Positions 9,198-18,396 of a stretch of 64,000 nt of DNA are shown piece after piece. Where the stretch lies: NCBI RefSeq assembly GCF_014191495.1, contig NZ_JACHWR010000001.1, positions 1,488,001 to 1,552,000 on the forward strand, given 5' to 3'. Source of the DNA: Nocardioides soli (GTDB lineage Bacteria; Actinomycetota; Actinomycetes; Propionibacteriales; Nocardioidaceae). Each line of letters opens with the position of its first letter. Position 1 is the first letter of the stretch. Under the pieces are notes generated by a model. That model was not told where the DNA came from. It was given only the letters and a program-made list of their open reading frames with translations, and did no database searches. Position numbers and translations under genes: made by a program.

Positions 9198-9976
9198 ACA
9201 AGCCCCTGCGCAAGCTGGTCCTGCTGCCCGCCGTCCTCGCCCTGGTCCTCCCCCTGGCCGCCTGCGGGGGTGACGACGACGGGGAGGCCGGGAACGGCGG
9301 GACGACGACGCTGACGGTGTACGCCGCGGCGTCGCTCACCTCGACCTTCGAGCAGATCGGCGACGAGTTCGAGAAGGCGCACGACGGCGTCGAGGTCGAG
9401 TTCAGCTTCGGCGGCTCCTCCGACCTGGTCACCCAGATCCAGGAAGGCGCCGAGGCCGACGTGTTCGCCTCCGCCGACACCGCCAACATGGACAAGCTGG
9501 TGGACGCCGACCTGGCCGGCGAGGACCCCCGGGACTTCGCGACCAACACCCTCGAGATCGCCACGCCCCCGGACAACCCGGCCGAGGTCGCGAGCTTCCA
9601 GGACCTGGCCTCGAAGGGCCTCCAGCTGGTCGTCTGCGCACCCGAGGTGCCGTGCGGGGCCGCCACCCAGACGATGGCCGACAACCTCGGCGTCACCCTG
9701 AAGCCGGTGAGCGAGGAGCAGTCGGTCACCGACGTGCTCGCCAAGGTCACCTCCGGCGAGGCCGACGCGGGCGTCGTCTACCGGACCGACGTGACCGCCG
9801 CCGGCGACGCGGTCCACGGCGTGACGTTCCCGGAGTCCGGCGACGTCGTCAACACCTACCCGATCGCCCCCGTCGACGGCAGCGACGAGTCCGACCTGGC
9901 CGCGCAGTTCGTCGAGTTCGTGCTCGGCGACACGGGCCAGCAGATCCTCCAGGATGCCGGCTTCGGGCAGCCTTAG
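9194..9976 (+). CDS. modA: Molybdate ABC transporter substrate-binding lipoprotein
   Basis: A 260-residue ModA. A lipoprotein signal peptide ends in the lipobox LAAC with C24 as the lipidated residue. The mature part opens with LTVYAAASLTSTFEQIGDEFE, the hallmark of ModA proteins (the two serines or threonines near ASLT contact the oxyanion), and continues with FSFGGSSDLVTQIQEGAEADVFASAD. It captures molybdate or tungstate outside the membrane for ModBC. It overlaps the regulator upstream by four bases and is followed three bases later by modB. Confidence 0.94.
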   Translation: MNKPLRKLVLLPAVLALVLPLAACGGDDDGEAGNGGTTTLTVYAAASLTSTFEQIGDEFEKAHDGVEVEFSFGGSSDLVTQIQEGAEADVFASADTANMDKLVDADLAGEDPRDFATNTLEIATPPDNPAEVASFQDLASKGLQLVVCAPEVPCGAATQTMADNLGVTLKPVSEEQSVTDVLAKVTSGEADAGVVYRTDVTAAGDAVHGVTFPESGDVVNTYPIAPVDGSDESDLAAQFVEFVLGDTGQQILQDAGFGQP

Positions 9977-9979
9977 CCC

Positions 9980-10774
9980 GTGGCCCCAGGAAGACAACGG
10001 CACGTCGGACTCCCCGGCTGGATCTTCGTCCCCGCCGTCCTCGGCGCGGCGCTGGTCATGCTCCCGCTCGCCGGGATGGTCTCGCGCGTCGACTGGAACA
10101 GCTTCCTCTCGCTGGTCACCTCCGACTCGGCGCTGACCGCGCTCTGGCTCAGCCTGCGGACGTCGGTCGCCTCGACCCTGCTGTGCCTGGCGTTCGGGGT
10201 GCCGATGGCGCTGGTGCTGGCCCGCACCAGCTTCCGCGGGCAGGGCGTGATCCGGTCGCTCGTGCTGCTCCCGCTCGTGCTGCCACCGGTCGTGGGCGGC
10301 ATCGCGCTGCTCTACACGTTCGGCCGCCGCGGACTGCTGGGCGAGCAGCTGGACGCGATCGGTGTCCAGATCGCGTTCTCGACGATCGCGGTGGTGCTCG
10401 CCCAGACGTTCGTGTCGCTCCCCTTCCTCGTGGTCAGCCTCGAGGGCTCGCTGCGCACGGCGGGTGAGCGGTACGAGGTGGTCGCCGCATCGCTCGGCGC
10501 CCGGCCGACGACGGTCTTCCGCCGGGTGACGCTGCCGCTGGTGCTGCCCGGGCTGGTGTCCGGCGCGGTGCTGTCCTTCGCCCGGGCGCTCGGGGAGTTC
10601 GGCGCCACGATCACCTTCGCCGGCAGCCTGGAGGGCACCACCCGCACGCTGCCGCTCTACATCTACAACCTGCGGGTGACCGACCCCGACGCCGCGGTCG
10701 CGATGTCGCTGGTGCTGGTGCTGGTCGCGGTGCTGGTGATCACCTTCGCCCGGCCCGGCCGGGGGGCGCTATGA
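9980..10774 (+). CDS. modB: Molybdate ABC transporter permease
   Basis: A 264-residue permease with about six transmembrane helices and the ABC-permease EAA-type loop at about residues 155-185, [27 protein letters not shown], which docks to ModC. It starts with GTG at 9980, three bases after modA, and overlaps the modC start by four bases (ATGA), so the three genes are translated from one message. Confidence 0.94.
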   Translation: MAPGRQRHVGLPGWIFVPAVLGAALVMLPLAGMVSRVDWNSFLSLVTSDSALTALWLSLRTSVASTLLCLAFGVPMALVLARTSFRGQGVIRSLVLLPLVLPPVVGGIALLYTFGRRGLLGEQLDAIGVQIAFSTIAVVLAQTFVSLPFLVVSLEGSLRTAGERYEVVAASLGARPTTVFRRVTLPLVLPGLVSGAVLSFARALGEFGATITFAGSLEGTTRTLPLYIYNLRVTDPDAAVAMSLVLVLVAVLVITFARPGRGAL

Positions 10775-11856
10775 ACGCCCCGACGGTGAGCGACCTCCAG
10801 CTCACCGCCCGGGTCGACGACCGTGGCGTCGACGTCGCGCTGGACGCCGCCGCCGGCGAGACCGTCGCCGTGCTCGGCCCGAACGGCGCCGGCAAGTCGA
10901 CGCTGCTGTCCGTGGCCGCCGGCCTGCTGCGCCCCGACGCGGGCCGGGTGGTCCTCGACGGCACCGAGCTGACCGGCCCGGACGCCTGGGTGCCGCCGCA
11001 CGCGCGCCGGATCGCCCTGCTCGCCCAGGACGCGCTGCTCTTCCCGCACCTGAGCGCGCTCGAGAACGTCGCGTTCGGGCCGCGCAGCAGGGGCGTGTCG
11101 CGGCACGTCGCTCGCGAGCGCGCCCGCGCGTGGCTCGACGAGGTCGGCGTCGGCGAGCTGGCCGGCCGCCGGCCGGACCAGCTCTCCGGCGGCCAGGCCC
11201 AGCGGGTCGCGGTCGCCCGGGCGCTCGCCGCCGACCCCCGGCTGCTGCTGCTCGACGAGCCGATGGCCGCCCTCGACGTCGCCGTGCGCCCGGCCCTGCG
11301 GCAGACCCTGCGCCGGGTGCTGACCGACCGGACCGTCGTGCTGGTCACCCACGACGTGCTGGACGCGCTGCTGCTCGCCGACCGGGTCGTGGTCGTCGAC
11401 GACGGCCGGGTCGTCGAGGAGGGGCCGACCCAGACGGTCCTCGCCCGGCCGCGGAGCGCGTTCGCCGCCCGGATCGCCGGCCTCAACGCCGTACGAGGGA
11501 CCTGGCGCGACGGTGCCGTCGCCGGCCCGGACGGGATCGAGGTCAGGGGCCTGTCCGATGGCGAGCAGCCGACCGCCGGAGCCCCCGCCGTGGCGGTGTT
11601 CCGGCCCAGCGCGGTCTCGGTGTACGGCGACGGCGACCACGAGCCCCCGGCCGGCAGTCCGCGCAACGTGATCGCGGTGACGGTCACCGACCTGGAGCCG
11701 CTCGGCGACCGGGTGCGGGTGCACGCGGCCCCACCGAGCGGGCCGAGCCTCGCCGCCGACGTCACCCCGCTCGCCGCCGCCGAGCTCGACCTGGTGCCGG
11801 GGCTTCACGTGGTGTTCAGCGTCAAGGCCACGGAGGTCTCGGTCTACCCGGTCTGA
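10771..11856 (+). CDS. modC: Molybdate ABC transporter ATP-binding protein
   Basis: A 361-residue ATPase: Walker [10 protein letters not shown] at residues 36-44, signature LSGGQ at 138-142, Walker B LLLLDEP with D162-E163, and the switch histidine in LVTHD shortly after. The C-terminal third is a TOBE/regulatory domain ([19 protein letters not shown]) that in ModC proteins can sense molybdate. It completes the modABC importer and is followed by glpX after 20 bases. The likely consumer of molybdate within this window is the Mo hydroxylase at 42.1-45.9 kb. Confidence 0.94.
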   Translation: MNAPTVSDLQLTARVDDRGVDVALDAAAGETVAVLGPNGAGKSTLLSVAAGLLRPDAGRVVLDGTELTGPDAWVPPHARRIALLAQDALLFPHLSALENVAFGPRSRGVSRHVARERARAWLDEVGVGELAGRRPDQLSGGQAQRVAVARALAADPRLLLLDEPMAALDVAVRPALRQTLRRVLTDRTVVLVTHDVLDALLLADRVVVVDDGRVVEEGPTQTVLARPRSAFAARIAGLNAVRGTWRDGAVAGPDGIEVRGLSDGEQPTAGAPAVAVFRPSAVSVYGDGDHEPPAGSPRNVIAVTVTDLEPLGDRVRVHAAPPSGPSLAADVTPLAAAELDLVPGLHVVFSVKATEVSVYPV

Positions 11857-11876
11857 GGACCGATAGAGTCGCGGCC

Positions 11877-12917
11877 ATGAGCGAGCCCTCCTCCCCCCGT
11901 CAGGCGGATGCCCTCTCCGTCGCACCGCAGTCGCCCGATCGCAACCTCGCTCTGGAGCTGGTCCGGGTGACCGAGGCCGCGGCGATGGCCGCCGGCCGGT
12001 GGGTCGGGCGCGGGGACAAGAACGGCGCCGACGGCGTCGCGGTCAACGCGATGCGGGTGATGATCTCGACGATCGGCATGGACGGCATCGTCGTGATCGG
12101 CGAGGGCGAGAAGGACAACGCCCCGATGCTCTACAACGGCGAGCGGGTCGGCGACGGCTCCGGTCCCGAGTGCGACGTCGCGGTCGACCCGATCGACGGC
12201 ACCACGCTGACCGCGAAGGGCATGACCAATGCGGTCTCGGTGCTCGCGGTGTCGCCGCGCGGCTCGATGTACGACCCCTCCGCCGTCTTCTACATGGAGA
12301 AGCTGGTCACCGGCCCCGAGGCGGCCGACGTCGTCGACATCCGCCTGCCCGTCGCGGAGAACATCCACCAGGTCGCCAAGGCCAAGGGCAAGACGCCGAG
12401 CGACGTGACCGTCGTACTGCTGGACCGGCCCCGGCACGCCGCCCTGGTCGACGAGATCCGGGCCACCGGCGCGATGATCAAGTTCATCACCGACGGCGAC
12501 GTCGCCGGCGCGATCATGGCCGCCCGCGCCGAGACCGGCATCGACCTGCTGCTCGGCATCGGCGGCACCCCGGAGGGCATCATCACCGCCTGCGCGATGA
12601 AGGCCCTCGGCGGCACCATCCAGGGCCGGCTGTGGCCGCAGGACGACGACGAGCGCCAGAAGGCGATCGACGCCGGGCACGACCTCGACCCCGACCACGT
12701 GCTGACCACCGACCTGCTGGTCACCGGCGACGACTGCTTCTTCGTGGCGACCGGCATCACCGACGGCGAGCTGCTGCGCGGGGTGCGCTACGGCGCCGGC
12801 GGGGTGACCACCCACTCGCTGGTGATGCGCTCGCGCAGCGGCACGATCCGCTCGATCACCTCGGAGCACCAGCTCCAGAAGCTACGCGCTTTCGCCGCGA
12901 TCGACTTCGACAGCTGA
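11877..12917 (+). CDS. glpX: Class II fructose-1,6-bisphosphatase
   Basis: A 346-residue GlpX, the gluconeogenic phosphatase of actinobacteria. Visible family motifs are [23 protein letters not shown], with acidic metal ligands, and [14 protein letters not shown] with D104 and D107, followed by [23 protein letters not shown] 11877 is chosen as the start, 20 bases after modC. Its last 36 bases overlap the end of the convergent lipase gene. Confidence 0.97.
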   Translation: MSEPSSPRQADALSVAPQSPDRNLALELVRVTEAAAMAAGRWVGRGDKNGADGVAVNAMRVMISTIGMDGIVVIGEGEKDNAPMLYNGERVGDGSGPECDVAVDPIDGTTLTAKGMTNAVSVLAVSPRGSMYDPSAVFYMEKLVTGPEAADVVDIRLPVAENIHQVAKAKGKTPSDVTVVLLDRPRHAALVDEIRATGAMIKFITDGDVAGAIMAARAETGIDLLLGIGGTPEGIITACAMKALGGTIQGRLWPQDDDERQKAIDAGHDLDPDHVLTTDLLVTGDDCFFVATGITDGELLRGVRYGAGGVTTHSLVMRSRSGTIRSITSEHQLQKLRAFAAIDFDS

Positions 12918-13718
12918 GCAGGGCGAGGTACGCCCGAGGCGGTCGACCACCAGGTCGATGACGCGGGGGTCGAAGGCCATGCCGAGGTGGGACGCGCTCA
13001 CCTCGACCGCCTCGGCGAGCGGGTCGACGCAGGCGCGCCAGTCGACGATGCCGTCGCGCCGGGAGTAGATCGAGGTGTTGCCGGTCCCGCTCGGCAGCGG
13101 GAGCCGGCTCTCCTCGAAGCTCTGCCGAGCACACGCCCCCGCGACGCAGTCCTCGGCCATCAGCCCGGGTACGCCGGCCCGGCTGAGCCGCACCAGCAGC
13201 TCGACGCTCGCGCCCAGCGAGCGGTGGTGGGCGCCGGGCGCGAGCATCGGGCTGCCCATCGTGACCACGCCCGAGACCAGGTCGGGCCGGCGGGCCGCGA
13301 TCCCGCGGGCCAGCATGCCGCCGAGGCTGTGCCCGACCAGCTGCACCCGCGCCTCGCGCCGCATCGCGATCGCCTCCAGCCGCGCCTCGAGCTGCGCGGC
13401 GGCGGCCCGCGTGCAGCCGACGTTGGCATGGATGTGCGAGCGGTAGGTGCGGAACCCGCGCGCCCGCAGGGCCCGGGCCATCAGCCCGAGCGTGCCGTCG
13501 CCGGCGAGGAAGCCGGGCACGAGCAGCACCGGATCGCCGTGGCGCACCCCGGCCCGCGCGGCGTACGGCGTGTCGCGCCGCGCCCGCCGGTCGCCGGCCG
13601 CGCGCAGCGCGAACCTGCCGATCTCGAGCACCGCGCTGCCCTCGCGGAGCACCGCCGCCGGCCCGGGGGCCGTGAAGCCCTCGGGCAGGAGGAAGTCCGC
13701 AAGCGCGGTGGGACGCAT
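12882..13718 (-). CDS. Alpha/beta-fold lipase or esterase
   Basis: A 278-residue alpha/beta hydrolase with [17 protein letters not shown] near residue 65 (oxyanion-hole HG-like strand) and the nucleophile elbow GHSLGGM with S131. A candidate acid is in the [11 protein letters not shown] segment and the histidine in SASHLGM near the end, the order expected of triacylglycerol-lipase-type enzymes. No signal peptide is seen, so it is likely cytoplasmic; the substrate is unknown. An upstream ATG at 13871 in the same frame would overlap the divergent hydrolase, so ATG 13718 is preferred. Confidence 0.8.
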   Translation of the reverse strand: MRPTALADFLLPEGFTAPGPAAVLREGSAVLEIGRFALRAAGDRRARRDTPYAARAGVRHGDPVLLVPGFLAGDGTLGLMARALRARGFRTYRSHIHANVGCTRAAAAQLEARLEAIAMRREARVQLVGHSLGGMLARGIAARRPDLVSGVVTMGSPMLAPGAHHRSLGASVELLVRLSRAGVPGLMAEDCVAGACARQSFEESRLPLPSGTGNTSIYSRRDGIVDWRACVDPLAEAVEVSASHLGMAFDPRVIDLVVDRLGRTSPCSAVEVDRGESA

Positions 13719-13806
13719 GTGAGCCACGTTACGTCCGGTGACCACCCCTCCGGGTGAGATTCCGGGGCGGCATGTCGGTTTCACCTTCAACTGGTTGACT
13801 GGGTCC

Positions 13807-14739
13807 ATGCCGTCGTCTCCCGCCGAGGTCGTCGTGTCCGAGGAGCTCTTCGCTCCGGTCGGGCGGGGCATCGAGCTGTGCTACCAGACCTTCGGCGACC
13901 CCGACGGCGACCCGCTGGTGCTCGTGATGGGCCTCGGCGGACCGATGACCTGGTGGGACCCCGACCTGTGCGCGGGCCTGGCCCGGGCCGGCTTCTACGT
14001 CGTGCGCTTCGACAACCGCGACTCCGGGCGCTCCACCGTGCTCGAGACCCAGGTCTCCCGAGCCTCGGTGGTGCGCGCGTTCGCCGGGCGGAGGGTGCGC
14101 CCACCGTACGGCCTCGCGGACCTGTCCGACGACGTCTTCGGGCTGCTCGACCACCTCGGGCTCGACGGCGCCCACGTCGTGGGCGTGTCGATGGGCGGCA
14201 TGGTCGCCCAGACGATGGCGATCGCCCGGCCCGACCGGGTCCGTTCGCTGACCAGCGTCATGTCGACCACCGGCAAGCGCAGCGTCGGCTGGCAGCACCC
14301 GGCCCTGCTCCCGCGGCTGATCGCGCCGCGCCGGGCCGGCCGCGAGGCGTACGTCGCGGGCGGAATGGCGTTCGCCCGGCTGACCGGCTCCCCGGCCTAC
14401 CCGGAGCCGGAGGACGCGATGCGCCGGCGCTTCGAGGAGACCTTCGACCGCGGCGTGCACCCCGACGGGGTGGTGCGCCAGATGCTCGCCGTGCTCACCC
14501 AGCCGAACCGCAGCAGCCGGCTGCGCGGCGTACGCCTGCCCACGTTGGTGGTCCACGGGCTCGCCGACCGGATGGTCCACGTGTCGGGCGGCCGGGCCAC
14601 GGCCGCCGCCGTCCCCGGCGCCGAGCTGCTGCTCATCGACGGCATGGGCCACGACCTCCCCGTGCCCCTCCACGAGACGTTCGTCAACGCGATCCGCGGC
14701 AATGCCGAGCGGACCGGTGGTTTCGAGGCTCGTCGCTAG
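13807..14739 (+). CDS. Alpha/beta hydrolase
   Basis: A 310-residue alpha/beta hydrolase: oxyanion segment LVLVMGLGGPMTWWD, nucleophile elbow GVSMGGM with S128, and a late GMGHDLP segment supplying the histidine; the acid is probably in VHGLADRMVHV. This resembles proteins near the aclacinomycin methylesterase/hydrolase group, but the substrate is not evident. The last eight codons (TGGFEARR and the TAG) lie inside an intergenic palindromic repeat, so the C-terminus has been set by insertion of a repeat. An in-frame ATG at 13738 is a less likely start. Confidence 0.8.
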   Translation: MPSSPAEVVVSEELFAPVGRGIELCYQTFGDPDGDPLVLVMGLGGPMTWWDPDLCAGLARAGFYVVRFDNRDSGRSTVLETQVSRASVVRAFAGRRVRPPYGLADLSDDVFGLLDHLGLDGAHVVGVSMGGMVAQTMAIARPDRVRSLTSVMSTTGKRSVGWQHPALLPRLIAPRRAGREAYVAGGMAFARLTGSPAYPEPEDAMRRRFEETFDRGVHPDGVVRQMLAVLTQPNRSSRLRGVRLPTLVVHGLADRMVHVSGGRATAAAVPGAELLLIDGMGHDLPVPLHETFVNAIRGNAERTGGFEARR

Positions 14740-14816
14740 CGCTCCTCGCACCTCAACCACCGTGACGGTGGTTGAGGTGCGAAGGCGCCCTGGCGCCTGA
14801 GCCTCGAAACCACCGG
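14714..14816. repeat. Large palindrome made of two head-to-head interspersed repeats
   Basis: Outer arms CCGGTGGTTTCGAGGCTC (14714-14731) and its perfect complement (14799-14816) enclose a second perfect pair of 16 bases, CGCACCTCAACCACCG (14747-14762) and 14766-14781, around a 3-base loop. The internal bulges differ. The two halves are copies of one element in opposite orientation; a third, diverged copy follows at 14870-14911. The left copy supplies the end of the hydrolase reading frame. Confidence 0.8.
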
Positions 14817-14825
14817 AATGTGCAC

Positions 14826-14856
14826 AGGGCGGTGACCACACCACGGTCACCGCCCT
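14826..14856. terminator. Hairpin between convergent genes, probable bidirectional terminator
   Basis: AGGGCGGTGACC (14826-14837) pairs perfectly with 14845-14856 around a 7-base loop. It lies between the rightward hydrolase and the leftward sugar ABC ATPase gene. No T-tract follows on either strand, as is common for terminators in high-GC actinobacteria. Confidence 0.55.
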
Positions 14857-14869
14857 GCATCAGTTCCGG

Positions 14870-14911
14870 GGTTTCGAGACGGTTGCTGGCGCAACCTCCT
14901 CAACCACCGGG
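14870..14911. repeat. Third copy of the interspersed GGTTTCGAG...CTCAACCACC repeat
   Basis: This segment shares GGTTTCGAG at one end and CTCAACCACC at the other with the two halves of the palindrome at 14714-14816, but has its own inner hairpin GGTTGC/GCAACC. I recall elements of this kind as abundant between genes in Nocardioides. It lies 20 bases beyond the end of the leftward ATPase gene. Confidence 0.6.
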
Positions 14912-14930
14912 GCGTCAGCCCTCCTCGCCG

Positions 14931-16013
14931 TCAGTCCGAGAGCCGCTCGCCGGACTCGGTGTCGAAGACGTGCACGTTCTGGGGGTCGGTCGTGACGTAC
15001 ATCGTCTCGCCCTTCTGCGGGTGACTGCGCCCGCTGACCCGGATGATGATGTTGTGCGGGGTGCCCTCGACGCCGCTGGTGCCGTAGACGAACGCGTCGG
15101 CGCCGAGGTCCTCGACCACGGTGACCTGGACCGGCATGCCGGCCTCGCTGTTGCCGACCACGCGCCACGCCTCGGGGCGGACGCCGACGGTGATGTTGCC
15201 CTGCATCTTCTGCGCGGCTGCCGGGTCGACCGGCACGAGGTAGTCGCCGATCTTCGCCTGGCCGTTGTCGGCCTTGGCCTCGATCAGGTTCATCTGCGGG
15301 GAGCCGATGAAGCCGGCCACGAAGAGGTTGACGGGCTTGTCGTAGAGCGCCAGCGGGGTGTCGACCTGCTGGAGGTAGCCGTCCTTCATCACCGCGACCC
15401 GGTCGCCCATCGTCATCGCCTCGACCTGGTCGTGAGTGACGTAGACGGTGGTGACGCCGAGGTCGGACTGGAGCTTGGCGATGTCGGTGCGGGTCTGCAC
15501 GCGCATCTTGGCGTCGAGGTTCGACAGCGGCTCGTCCATGCAGAAGACCTGCGGCTGGCGCACGATCGCCCGGCCCATCGCGACCCGCTGCCGCTGGCCG
15601 CCGGAGAGCGCCTTGGGCTTGCGGTCGAGGTACTCGGTCAGGCCGAGGATCTTCGCGGCCTCCTCGACCCGCCGGGCGCGCTCCTCGTTGGGCACCTTCG
15701 CCATCTTGAGCGCGAACGCCATGTTGTCGGCGACGGACATGTGGGGGTAGAGCGCGTAGTTCTGGAACACCATCGCGATGTCCCGGTCCTTCGGCGGGGT
15801 GTGGGTGATCTCGCGGTCACCGATGAAGATCTTCCCCTGGTTGACCTCCTCGAGCCCGGCGAGCATCCGCAGGGTCGTCGACTTGCCGCAACCGGAGGGG
15901 CCGACGAGGACCATGAACTCCCCGTCGCCGATCTCGAGACTGATGCCCGGCACCGCGGGCCGGTCAGCGCCGGGATACCAGCGCTGCGCCTCCTCGAAAC
16001 GCACAGTGGCCAT
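14931..16013 (-). CDS. MsiK/UgpC-type sugar ABC transporter ATP-binding protein
   Basis: A 360-residue ATPase of the CUT1 carbohydrate importer group: Walker A GPSGCGKST at residues 38-46, Q-loop MVFQNYALYPHMSV, signature LSGGQ at 136-140, Walker B VFCMDEP with D160-E161, D-loop SNLDAK and switch VTHDQ, then a C-terminal TOBE/MalK regulatory domain including VGVRPEAWRVV. It is encoded alone, divergent from the sugar-binding protein gene at 16175, although that operon carries its own ATPase of the same type at 19279. It may be a shared MsiK-like ATPase that energises several importers. Confidence 0.92.
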   Translation of the reverse strand: MATVRFEEAQRWYPGADRPAVPGISLEIGDGEFMVLVGPSGCGKSTTLRMLAGLEEVNQGKIFIGDREITHTPPKDRDIAMVFQNYALYPHMSVADNMAFALKMAKVPNEERARRVEEAAKILGLTEYLDRKPKALSGGQRQRVAMGRAIVRQPQVFCMDEPLSNLDAKMRVQTRTDIAKLQSDLGVTTVYVTHDQVEAMTMGDRVAVMKDGYLQQVDTPLALYDKPVNLFVAGFIGSPQMNLIEAKADNGQAKIGDYLVPVDPAAAQKMQGNITVGVRPEAWRVVGNSEAGMPVQVTVVEDLGADAFVYGTSGVEGTPHNIIIRVSGRSHPQKGETMYVTTDPQNVHVFDTESGERLSD

Positions 16014-16174
16014 GCTGGAACAACTCCTTCACCGGCAGGTACGTGCCGGACGATCCGTAGTAAAGGTGAGCGGGCTCACAGTAACCGGTTCTGGGGGCCG
16101 GAGGGCCGGGTGGGTTTACAACCGCGCCCCGGAGGGCTAGATGTGAACTAGGACACTCCGGAGGGGAGAGCCGT
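16014..16174. promoter_or_regulatory. Divergent regulatory region of the sugar ABC genes
   Basis: This 161-base gap separates the leftward ATPase gene from the rightward binding-protein gene. It contains two inverted repeats: CCGGCA (16032-16037) with TGCCGG (16044-16049), and GTGAGC-GG-GCTCAC (16066-16079). The second is the kind of short perfect palindrome used by LacI-type sugar regulators, but no regulator gene is adjacent and the assignment is inference. A purine-rich site, GGAGGGGAGAG, precedes the ATG at 16175. Confidence 0.45.
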
Positions 16175-17449
16175 ATGACTCGGGTACGCCGCGCGCTCGC
16201 CGCCGTCGCGGCCCTGACGACCGCGGCGGGGTTCCTCGCCGCGTGCTCGGCCAGCGCGAGCGGGAAGACCGAGCTGACCTGGTACATCAACCCGGACTCC
16301 GGGGGGCAGGCGAAGGTCGCCGCGAACTGCAGCACCGACAGCTACACGATCAGCACCCAGGTGCTGCCCCAGGACGCCAACGAGCAGCGGATCCAGCTGG
16401 CCCGCCGGCTGGCCGCCCACGACTCGGGCATCGACATCATGAGCATCGACCCGCCGTTCTCCGCGGAGTTCTCGAACGCCGGGTTCCTGGCGCCGCTGCC
16501 GCAGGACCTGCAGACCAAGCTGAAGGACCAGTCGTTCCAGGGCGCCACCGACGCGGCCACCTGGGACGGCCAGATGGTGGTCGCGCCGTTCTGGTCGAAC
16601 ACCCAGGTGCTCTGGTACCGCAAGTCGTTCGTCGAGAAGGCCGGCATCGACATGAGCCAGCCGGTGACGTGGGACCAGATCATCGACGTCGCGGCGAAGA
16701 ACGGCGGCAAGGTCGCCGTCCAGGCGAACAAGTACGAGGGCTACGTCGTCTGGATCAACGCCCTGATCTCCGGCGCCGGCGGCGAGATCGCGACCGACAC
16801 CGACAAGGGCCTCGACATGAAGCTCGAGATCGACTCCCCGGCCGGCGAGCAGGCCGCGGGGGTCATCGAGAAGCTGGCACACTCCCCCGCCGCGCCCGCG
16901 GACCTGTCGGTCGCCCAGGAGGGCCAGGCCGGCAGCACCTTCGGCGGGCCGCAGGGCGCGTTCATGGTCAACTGGACCTACATCTACAACAGCTACGAAG
17001 CGACCAACAAGGGCTTCAACAAGGACATCGGCTACACCCGCTACCCGCAGACGGTCCAGGGCGAGGCGTCGCGCCCGCCGTACGGCGGCATCGGGCTCGG
17101 CGTGAGCGCCTACTCCGACCACGTCGACGACGCGATGAAGGCCATCGAGTGCCTCACCAGCCCCGACAACCAGGAGGTCAACGCCGAGATCACCGGCAAC
17201 ATGCCGGCGAGCAAGGCGGGCTACGAGGCCAACGACAACGCGCTGGAGAAGACCTACCCCGCCGACCTGCTGGCACTCTTCCAGGAGAGCCTGGACGCCG
17301 CGGCACCCCGCACCGTGACGCCGTACTGGAGCGACATCTCCGGCGGCCTCCAGTCGACGTGGCACCCACCGTCGAGCGTCAACTCCTCGACGCCCGCGAA
17401 GTCGCAGACGTTCATCGACAACGTCCTCCACGGAAGGAGCCTGCTGTGA
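16175..17449 (+). CDS. Carbohydrate ABC transporter substrate-binding lipoprotein
   Basis: A 424-residue extracellular sugar-binding protein. The signal peptide ends in the lipobox FLAAC with C24. The mature protein has the family 1 solute-binding layout: TELTWYINPDSGG at the start, a conserved DIMSIDPPFSAEFSNAGFLAPL segment, and an NWTYIYN motif around residue 270. The opening and gene order resemble the trehalose-recycling LpqY-SugABC system of mycobacteria, so trehalose or a related disaccharide is a reasonable guess. A strong GGAGGGGAG site precedes the ATG, and the stop overlaps the first permease. Confidence 0.88.
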   Translation: MTRVRRALAAVAALTTAAGFLAACSASASGKTELTWYINPDSGGQAKVAANCSTDSYTISTQVLPQDANEQRIQLARRLAAHDSGIDIMSIDPPFSAEFSNAGFLAPLPQDLQTKLKDQSFQGATDAATWDGQMVVAPFWSNTQVLWYRKSFVEKAGIDMSQPVTWDQIIDVAAKNGGKVAVQANKYEGYVVWINALISGAGGEIATDTDKGLDMKLEIDSPAGEQAAGVIEKLAHSPAAPADLSVAQEGQAGSTFGGPQGAFMVNWTYIYNSYEATNKGFNKDIGYTRYPQTVQGEASRPPYGGIGLGVSAYSDHVDDAMKAIECLTSPDNQEVNAEITGNMPASKAGYEANDNALEKTYPADLLALFQESLDAAAPRTVTPYWSDISGGLQSTWHPPSSVNSSTPAKSQTFIDNVLHGRSLL

Positions 17450-18396
17450 GCACCACGATCGCCACGGCGGCGGCCCCGGCGGGCAAGAAGCGGGCGAAGA
17501 TGACCGACCGCTCGAGAGCCGAGAACCGTCTCGGTCAGCGGCTCGTGCTGCCCGCGGTCATCGTGATGCTGGTCGTCACGGCGTGGCCGATGATCCAGGC
17601 GCTCTACCTGTCGCTGTTCCGCTATCGGCTGACCACACCGGACGACAAGGAGTTCGTGGGACTGTCCAACTACGGGACCGTCCTGACCGACTCGCTCTTC
17701 TGGCAGGACACCCTCAACACCGTCATCATCATGGTGGTGACCGTGGCCGTCGAGCTCGTCATCGGGTTCGCGTTCGCGATGGTGATGCACCGGATCGTCT
17801 TCGCCCGCGGGGCGATCCGGACCTCGATCCTGATCCCGTACGGCATCATCACGGTGGTCTCGGCGTACGCCTGGCAGTTCGCGTTCAGCCTGAACAACGG
17901 GTGGGTGAACAGCTGGTTCGAGTGGCTGCCGTGGATCACCGCGGACACCAACTGGTTCGGCAGCCACTGGCCGGCGATGTTCGCGATCATGGTGTCGGAG
18001 ATCTGGAAGACCACGCCCTTCATGGCGCTGCTCCTGCTCGCCGGCCTGTCGCAGGTCTCGGAGGACATGATCGAGGCCGCGAAGGTCGACGGCGCCACGT
18101 GGTGGCAGCGGCTGTGGAAGGTGATCATCCCCAACATGCGGGCGGCGATCATGGTCGCCGTGCTGTTCCGGGCGCTCGACGCCTTCCGCATCTTCGACAA
18201 CATCTACGTGATGACCCGCGGCGCGCAGGACACCGAGTCCTCGTCGTTCCTGACCTATCGCCAGGTCATCCAGCAGTTCCAGCTGGGCCTCGGCTCCGCA
18301 CTCTCGGTCCTGCTGTTCCTCACCGTGCTGCTGCTGGCGTGGCTGATCGTCAAGACGTTCCGGGTCGACCTGGCGCAGGCGAGGGGTGAGGCGTGA
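17446..18396 (+). CDS. Carbohydrate ABC transporter permease (MalF/SugA type)
   Basis: A 316-residue inner membrane permease starting at GTG 17446, overlapping the binding-protein stop (GTGA) with a GGAAGGA site upstream. It has about six transmembrane helices and the EAA loop EAAKVDGATWWQRLWKVIIPNM at about residue 205. A charged N-terminal tail of about 30 residues precedes helix 1, as in SugA and MalF relatives. It pairs with the next gene. Confidence 0.9.
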   Translation: MSTTIATAAAPAGKKRAKMTDRSRAENRLGQRLVLPAVIVMLVVTAWPMIQALYLSLFRYRLTTPDDKEFVGLSNYGTVLTDSLFWQDTLNTVIIMVVTVAVELVIGFAFAMVMHRIVFARGAIRTSILIPYGIITVVSAYAWQFAFSLNNGWVNSWFEWLPWITADTNWFGSHWPAMFAIMVSEIWKTTPFMALLLLAGLSQVSEDMIEAAKVDGATWWQRLWKVIIPNMRAAIMVAVLFRALDAFRIFDNIYVMTRGAQDTESSSFLTYRQVIQQFQLGLGSALSVLLFLTVLLLAWLIVKTFRVDLAQARGEA

